Source: Candidatus Omnitrophota bacterium
GTDB taxonomy: Bacteria; Ratteibacteria; UBA8468; B48-G9; DTJG01
Length of the DNA: 64,000 nt
Direction: 5' to 3'
Assembly: GCA_023818965.1 (NCBI GenBank)
Contig: JAMWCD010000005.1
Location: 62,001-126,000, forward strand
Position numbers and translations under genes: made by a program
Part shown: in pieces, positions 60,368-64,000 of the stretch
Layout of the letters: each line of letters starts with the position of its first letter
How positions within the stretch are numbered: the stretch's first letter is position 1
Notes under the pieces: generated by a model
Databases searched by the model: none
What the model saw: the letters and a program-made list of their open reading frames with translations, nothing else
Told to the model about the DNA's origin: nothing

Positions 60368-61630
60368 TTATCCCTCCAGAATTTTTGAAACCTGTTCTTT
60401 TTTGTCTTCGGGTCCTATCATCGCAAAAAATGCATTTTTCCCGAATATATCTTTACATACATTTTGAACATCTTCAACTGTTACCTTTCTAATTTTTTCT
60501 TCAACATCCTTTACAGATAACATTTTCTTTCTTGTCGCTTTTTGCTCTCCAATCCATAACATATATTCCATCGGGTCTTCAAGTCCCATTAAAAATTGTG
60601 AAGCAATATATTCTTTTGCCCTTTCAAGTTCTTCTTCCTTCACAGTTGTTTCGGAAATCAGATTAATCTGGTCCTTTATAATTTTAATACATTCAGTCAA
60701 GTTTTCAGGAGATAGTCCTGCAGAAATTATGGCGGCTCCAGTGTCATAATAACTTTTTGAATAACTTCTGATATCATATGCAAGTCCTCTATTTTCACGT
60801 ACTTCATTAAAAAGACGGCTACTCATATTTCCACCAAGAATTGTATTTGCAACACTGAAACTGAATCTTCTTTCATCTTCCCTCGGGTATGAATAAAATC
60901 CAAGGCAGAAATGACACTGTTCAATTTCCTTTGTTTTTATTTTATAATCAGGTTGATTTTTGTAGTTTTGAAATGGAAGAAACTGGCTTCTTTCACCAGA
61001 AGGAATTGATTTTAAGAAGTTTTCAATCAATTTGAAAAGTTTTTCTTCTTTGAACTTTCCAACCACGCTGATGACAATATTGTTTCCTGTGTGAAACTTT
61101 TTAATAAATTCAATCAGGGTATTTCTGTCAATGTTTTTTAATGTTTCTGGAGTTCCCAGTCCAGATGTTCCAAGGGGATGGTTTGTAAACATAACTTCAT
61201 CAAGAAGGTCAAAAACATATCGTGCAGGAATGTCCATATACATGTTGATTTCTTCAATGATGACATTTCTTTCCCTGTTTATTTCTTCAGGATTAAACAG
61301 AGGATTTCTTATCATGTCCGACAGAATATCAATACCTGTTTCAATGTGTGGTTCGAGAATTTTTACATAATAACAGGTAACTTCTTCTGCAGTGAAAGCA
61401 TTAAATGTTCCACCTCTGCCTTCAATGGCTTCTTTCAATTCTCTTGCGGAACGTGTTTCTGTTCCCTTAAACAAAAGGTGTTCAACAAAGTGAGATATTC
61501 CTGAGTGCTGGGATGGTTCATACCTTGTTCCACAGCAAATAAAAAATCCGATTGAAACAGAATAGCAGTCATCCCTTTGTTTGTAAATTACAGGTATTCC
61601 ATTCTCTAAATTTTGGATTTTCCAGTCCAT
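60368..61630 (-). CDS. M16 family zinc peptidase
   Basis: 420 residues, the length of mitochondrial-processing-peptidase-like M16 enzymes. The inverted zinc motif HFVEH (GISHFVEHLLFKG) and the third ligand Glu in NVIIEEINMY are intact, so it should be active; GNMSSRLFNEVRENRGLAYDI is the M16 C-terminal domain. The sequence begins WKIQNLENGIPVIYKQRDDC without a signal peptide. It may degrade peptides in the cytoplasm. It follows the phosphoesterase gene by 12 bases. Confidence 0.93.
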   Translation of the reverse strand: MDWKIQNLENGIPVIYKQRDDCYSVSIGFFICCGTRYEPSQHSGISHFVEHLLFKGTETRSARELKEAIEGRGGTFNAFTAEEVTCYYVKILEPHIETGIDILSDMIRNPLFNPEEINRERNVIIEEINMYMDIPARYVFDLLDEVMFTNHPLGTSGLGTPETLKNIDRNTLIEFIKKFHTGNNIVISVVGKFKEEKLFKLIENFLKSIPSGERSQFLPFQNYKNQPDYKIKTKEIEQCHFCLGFYSYPREDERRFSFSVANTILGGNMSSRLFNEVRENRGLAYDIRSYSKSYYDTGAAIISAGLSPENLTECIKIIKDQINLISETTVKEEELERAKEYIASQFLMGLEDPMEYMLWIGEQKATRKKMLSVKDVEEKIRKVTVEDVQNVCKDIFGKNAFFAMIGPEDKKEQVSKILEG

Positions 61631-61642
61631 GTTATTCTCCGT

Positions 61643-62464
61643 TTATTTTGTAAAAATTTCTTCTTTTTGACTTATTTCAACAGGTACAACTTCAACATTT
61701 ACTTTATTTCCACTAATTTTTACCCGACAGTATTGAAAAGAACTATTTCCCCCTTCTGGGGCAGGTCTTACATTTCCTCCAGAACTGCCGATAATAATCT
61801 GTAAAATTCTGTTATACTTTTGCTGGTAGAAAAAATGTTCGTGCCCTGAAAAAATTACAAAAACATTATTTTTTTCAAAAAAATCCTTAAGATACTGGGT
61901 AGTAAAGATGTTAAAGGACTTAAAAAGATGTACTGCAAACAATGGCTTATGCATAAAAACAATCTTTTTTTCTTTTGATTTCCGAAAAATTTTTTCAAGC
62001 CATTGCATCTGTTCAGAATTTTTTTCCACTGATTCGCTGTTTAAGAAAATTAGAAGGTATTCGGACTTCTGTAAGGTGAAAAACAGTGGACCGATTTTTT
62101 CCTGAAAAATCTTTGATGCTATTTCTCCGTGTTCAAGATCATGATTTCCTGCAATAGTATGTAAGGGAATGTTTAATCTGCCTGTAATACTGAGATATTT
62201 GTCAATCGTTCTGTCGTACCTTTGAATACTTGCATTTTTTGGAAGTTCAACAATATCTCCAAGACAAACAGCAAATTCGGGGTTTGATTCATCCACATTT
62301 ACCCGGTCTATAATGTTTTTCAAAATTGTTTCACCTATTGTTGTCGTATCTTTTAGATGACAATCGCTGAAGATGACAAAATTTAATTCTTTATTTTGAG
62401 TTTCAAGGCAAAAGGAAAATCCTGCCTGAAACAGAAAAAACATTACCAGGCAAGCAAACCTCAT
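61643..62464 (-). CDS. Exported metallophosphoesterase
   Basis: 273 residues with a signal peptide (MRFACLVMFFLFQAGFSFC). The calcineurin-like motifs are all present: SDCHL, CLGDIVE, AGNHDLEHG, MHKP and FSGHEHFF, so two metals can be bound. It hydrolyses phosphomonoesters or diesters in the periplasm; the substrate is unknown. It overlaps pilT by four bases (ATGA-type). Confidence 0.88.
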   Translation of the reverse strand: MRFACLVMFFLFQAGFSFCLETQNKELNFVIFSDCHLKDTTTIGETILKNIIDRVNVDESNPEFAVCLGDIVELPKNASIQRYDRTIDKYLSITGRLNIPLHTIAGNHDLEHGEIASKIFQEKIGPLFFTLQKSEYLLIFLNSESVEKNSEQMQWLEKIFRKSKEKKIVFMHKPLFAVHLFKSFNIFTTQYLKDFFEKNNVFVIFSGHEHFFYQQKYNRILQIIIGSSGGNVRPAPEGGNSSFQYCRVKISGNKVNVEVVPVEISQKEEIFTK

Positions 62465-63564
62465 GAAATAATTCCTCCTTCCTCAGTAAGAGATATTCCC
62501 CTTAATTTCATGTCCAGACTCTGTGGATTTTCAGCATGTTCAAGACCAACCTCTTTTGTTATAAAGCCCTCTGTAATCAAATAATGGAGTGATTGTTCAA
62601 AGTCCTGCATTCCTTCAGTTCTTCCTGCTCTTATTGCTTTTACGATTTTTGAGTCCTGTTCTTCAACAATCAATCGTGCTATTGTTGAATTCATAAACAT
62701 CAGTTCAACTGCTGGCACAAGCAATATCCCTTCTTTGCAGGATGGTAAAAGCATCTGTGACATAACCGCCTTCAAATGAGCCGCCAGTGCTCTCCTTATT
62801 GATGGATGTTCAGAGTGTGGAAAGAAATTAAGTATCCTTCCAATTGTCTGGCTGACATTGGAACTGTGAAGTGTACCAAAAACAAGATGTCCTGTTTCTG
62901 ATGCCTGCAGAGCAAATTCTACTGTATCCCTGTCTCTGATTTCTCCAACGAGAATTACATCAGGATCCTGTCTTACAACGTATTTTAAAGCTTCTTTGAA
63001 ACTTCCAACGTCAATGCCTATTTCTCTTTGATTTATAATTGCGAGTTCATTTTTATAAAGATATTCAATCGGGTCTTCTATACACATGATATGGCATTTT
63101 CTAATTTTATTAATCCCATTGATAATCGCAGCAAGTGTACTTGACTTTCCACAACCAGTGGGTCCAGTAACCAGCACAAGACCATTCGGGAAATCCGTGA
63201 TTTTCTTTGCTGCCTCAGGAAGATGTAATGATTCAAAGTCAGGAATTTTGTTTGAGATTCTTCTTGCTGCCAGAGCAATTGAGCTTCGTTGTAAAAATAC
63301 ACTCATCCTGAATCTTCCAATACCATGAATGCTAATGGCAGTATCAATTGTTCCCTTTTCTTCGAATGTTTTTTTGTCCTTTTCGCTCAAAACACTGAAT
63401 ATTATGTTGCGAAGTTGTTCTTCATTCAAAACAGGTAAGTCATACTGTTTTTCTATTTCTCCTTTTATTCTATACGCAACAGGACAACCTGCCTGGAGAT
63501 GAATATCAGTTGCATTCATGGGTTCCATTTTTGATAGCAAATCCTTCAGGGTTATGCCTTCCAT
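62461..63564 (-). CDS. pilT: Type IV pilus retraction ATPase PilT
   Basis: 367 residues from ATG 63564, chosen because AGGAGG lies six bases before it; the frame extends to 63612 without a site. Signatures: DIHLQAGCPVAYRIKGEI, Walker A GPTGCGKSST, Walker B VILVGEIRDRDTVEFALQASETGH, the His box GTLHSSN, and DFEQSLHYLITEGFITKE at the end. It powers pilus retraction and twitching. A short LEHAENPQSLDMKLRGI tail is typical. Other pil genes are not in the window. Confidence 0.93.
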   Translation of the reverse strand: MEGITLKDLLSKMEPMNATDIHLQAGCPVAYRIKGEIEKQYDLPVLNEEQLRNIIFSVLSEKDKKTFEEKGTIDTAISIHGIGRFRMSVFLQRSSIALAARRISNKIPDFESLHLPEAAKKITDFPNGLVLVTGPTGCGKSSTLAAIINGINKIRKCHIMCIEDPIEYLYKNELAIINQREIGIDVGSFKEALKYVVRQDPDVILVGEIRDRDTVEFALQASETGHLVFGTLHSSNVSQTIGRILNFFPHSEHPSIRRALAAHLKAVMSQMLLPSCKEGILLVPAVELMFMNSTIARLIVEEQDSKIVKAIRAGRTEGMQDFEQSLHYLITEGFITKEVGLEHAENPQSLDMKLRGISLTEEGGIIS

Positions 63565-63644
63565 TCTTTCCTCCTGTTTCATTATAGTGGAAGATGGGTT
63601 AACTTTTGACAAATAATATTAGCATAAAAAAATTTTTTCTCAAC

Positions 63645-64000
63645 TCAATGGGATTTCTTCAGAATCACCGGAAGGTTATCATAATATGAAACCTGTTCAT
63701 AGAATTTTTTAAAACTATCATACTCCTCAGGAGATATTTCAAGTGTATCAATGGAATATGTTCTTGTGTATACAATTTTATTTTCCTCTATTTTGAAATT
63801 AACAGAGTATGTTCCAAACTTGTTTTTGATATCTATGTTATCTGGCAACGCATCAATCTGATAACCTGTCGGAAGATGAAAGATGATTGAATCATGATTT
63901 GAACTTTTGTAAGGAAATCTTATCGAAAAATTTCTCTTTTCTAAACTGGTCAATTCTGTGCCTTCCATTTTTTCAATCAAAGCAGGTTTAAACAACATTT
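63645..64000 (-). CDS. C-terminal end of a DUF3857/DUF3858-like transglutaminase-family protein (cut by window edge)
   Basis: The last ~118 codons of a longer gene entering from the right edge; the ATG at 63998 is unlikely to be the true start. IIFHLPTGYQIDALPDNIDIKNKFG, VNFKIEENKIVYTRTYSIDTLEISPEEYDSFKKFYEQV and VILKK match the closing DUF3858 domain of DUF3857/transglutaminase-core proteins, which are typically exported, large, and of unknown function. Its stop is 80 bases before pilT. The intervening 80 bases are AT-rich, with a TATAAT (63586-63581) of doubtful use because it is too near the pilT ribosome site. Confidence 0.6.
   Translation of the reverse strand, partial: MLFKPALIEKMEGTELTSLEKRNFSIRFPYKSSNHDSIIFHLPTGYQIDALPDNIDIKNKFGTYSVNFKIEENKIVYTRTYSIDTLEISPEEYDSFKKFYEQVSYYDNLPVILKKSH

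Noticed and set aside
63581-63586. Promoter of pilT at TATAAT
   Set aside because: The start of transcription would fall on the ribosome site, and no -35 box lies at a usable distance.

Overview
The window looks like the chromosome of an uncultured Gram-negative bacterium of low G+C content (roughly 35% where I counted by hand). The lipid A and Kdo genes lpxI and waaA, an outer-membrane beta-barrel protein and many signal peptides indicate an outer membrane. Many proteins are of types often enriched in PVC-like and candidate-phylum genomes: UroD-like proteins, Gfo/Idh/MocA oxidoreductases, DUF6807/PmoA-like, ThuA-like, GH116, DUF4838, sialidase-like beta-propellers and a BatA/MoxR/DUF4159 operon. 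An Omnitrophota/Ratteibacteria- or Lentisphaerota-like lineage is my guess; no marker here proves it. Coding density is very high, genes often overlap by 1-35 bases, Shine-Dalgarno sites (AAGGAG/GGAGG) are strong, and TTG and GTG starts are used.

Layout. 1-7890 (minus): six-gene MoxR/vWA operon (DUF4159 duplicate protein, MoxR ATPase, DUF58, BatA-like, a second vWA protein, and a DUF4175-like protein cut by the window edge). 7978-13381 (plus): DUF6807 protein, xylulokinase, ribosomal protein S9, argC, gmhB-like phosphatase, ThuA-like protein. 13408-14831 (minus): agmatinase and pyruvoyl arginine decarboxylase, a two-step arginine-to-putrescine route. 14832-17843: two non-coding stretches with a degenerate repeat family, flanking a compositionally different glycosidase-like gene. 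17844-28125 (plus): secreted glycosidase-like protein, then a tightly packed run of UroD-like, queE, queC, lpxI, FAD oxidase, waaA, diguanylate cyclase, hisB and xer recombinase. 28216-32804 (plus, with one divergent lipoprotein): MscS-like membrane protein, EF-hand lipoprotein, sugar isomerase, 2-hydroxyacid dehydrogenase, sialidase-like protein. 32801-37890 (minus): endonuclease V, SagB-type oxidoreductase, UroD-like, flavin reductase, SprT-like protease, GlcD-type oxidase. 38053-48273 (minus): aldo/keto reductase, DUF2905, tRNA-Arg, serpin, and a carbohydrate locus (TIM-barrel protein, Gfo/Idh/MocA, giant DUF4838 protein, acetyl-xylan-esterase-like protein, UroD-like). 48381-50700 (plus): thiM, thiE and an outer-membrane channel-like protein. 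50704-54336 (minus): UroD-like, SDR, HhH glycosylase, DUF763. 54422-55504 (plus): DUF362 ferredoxin protein. 55501-64000 (minus): PilT, metallophosphoesterase, M16 peptidase, HU-like protein, Gfo/Idh/MocA, sialidase-like, GH116, and the tail of a DUF3857/3858-like protein.

How it fits together. Much of the window serves uptake and breakdown of complex, probably decorated plant or algal sugars (esterase, GH116, DUF4838, sialidase-like, xylulokinase, oxidoreductases), mixed with housekeeping genes. Four UroD-like paralogues are spread through it; only the one at 53248-54336 keeps the His-x-Cys...Cys zinc triad of MtaA-type methyltransferases. No CRISPR array, prophage or intact insertion sequence was seen. 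The most unexplained non-coding signal is the repeat family at 14905-15165 and 17574-17787.
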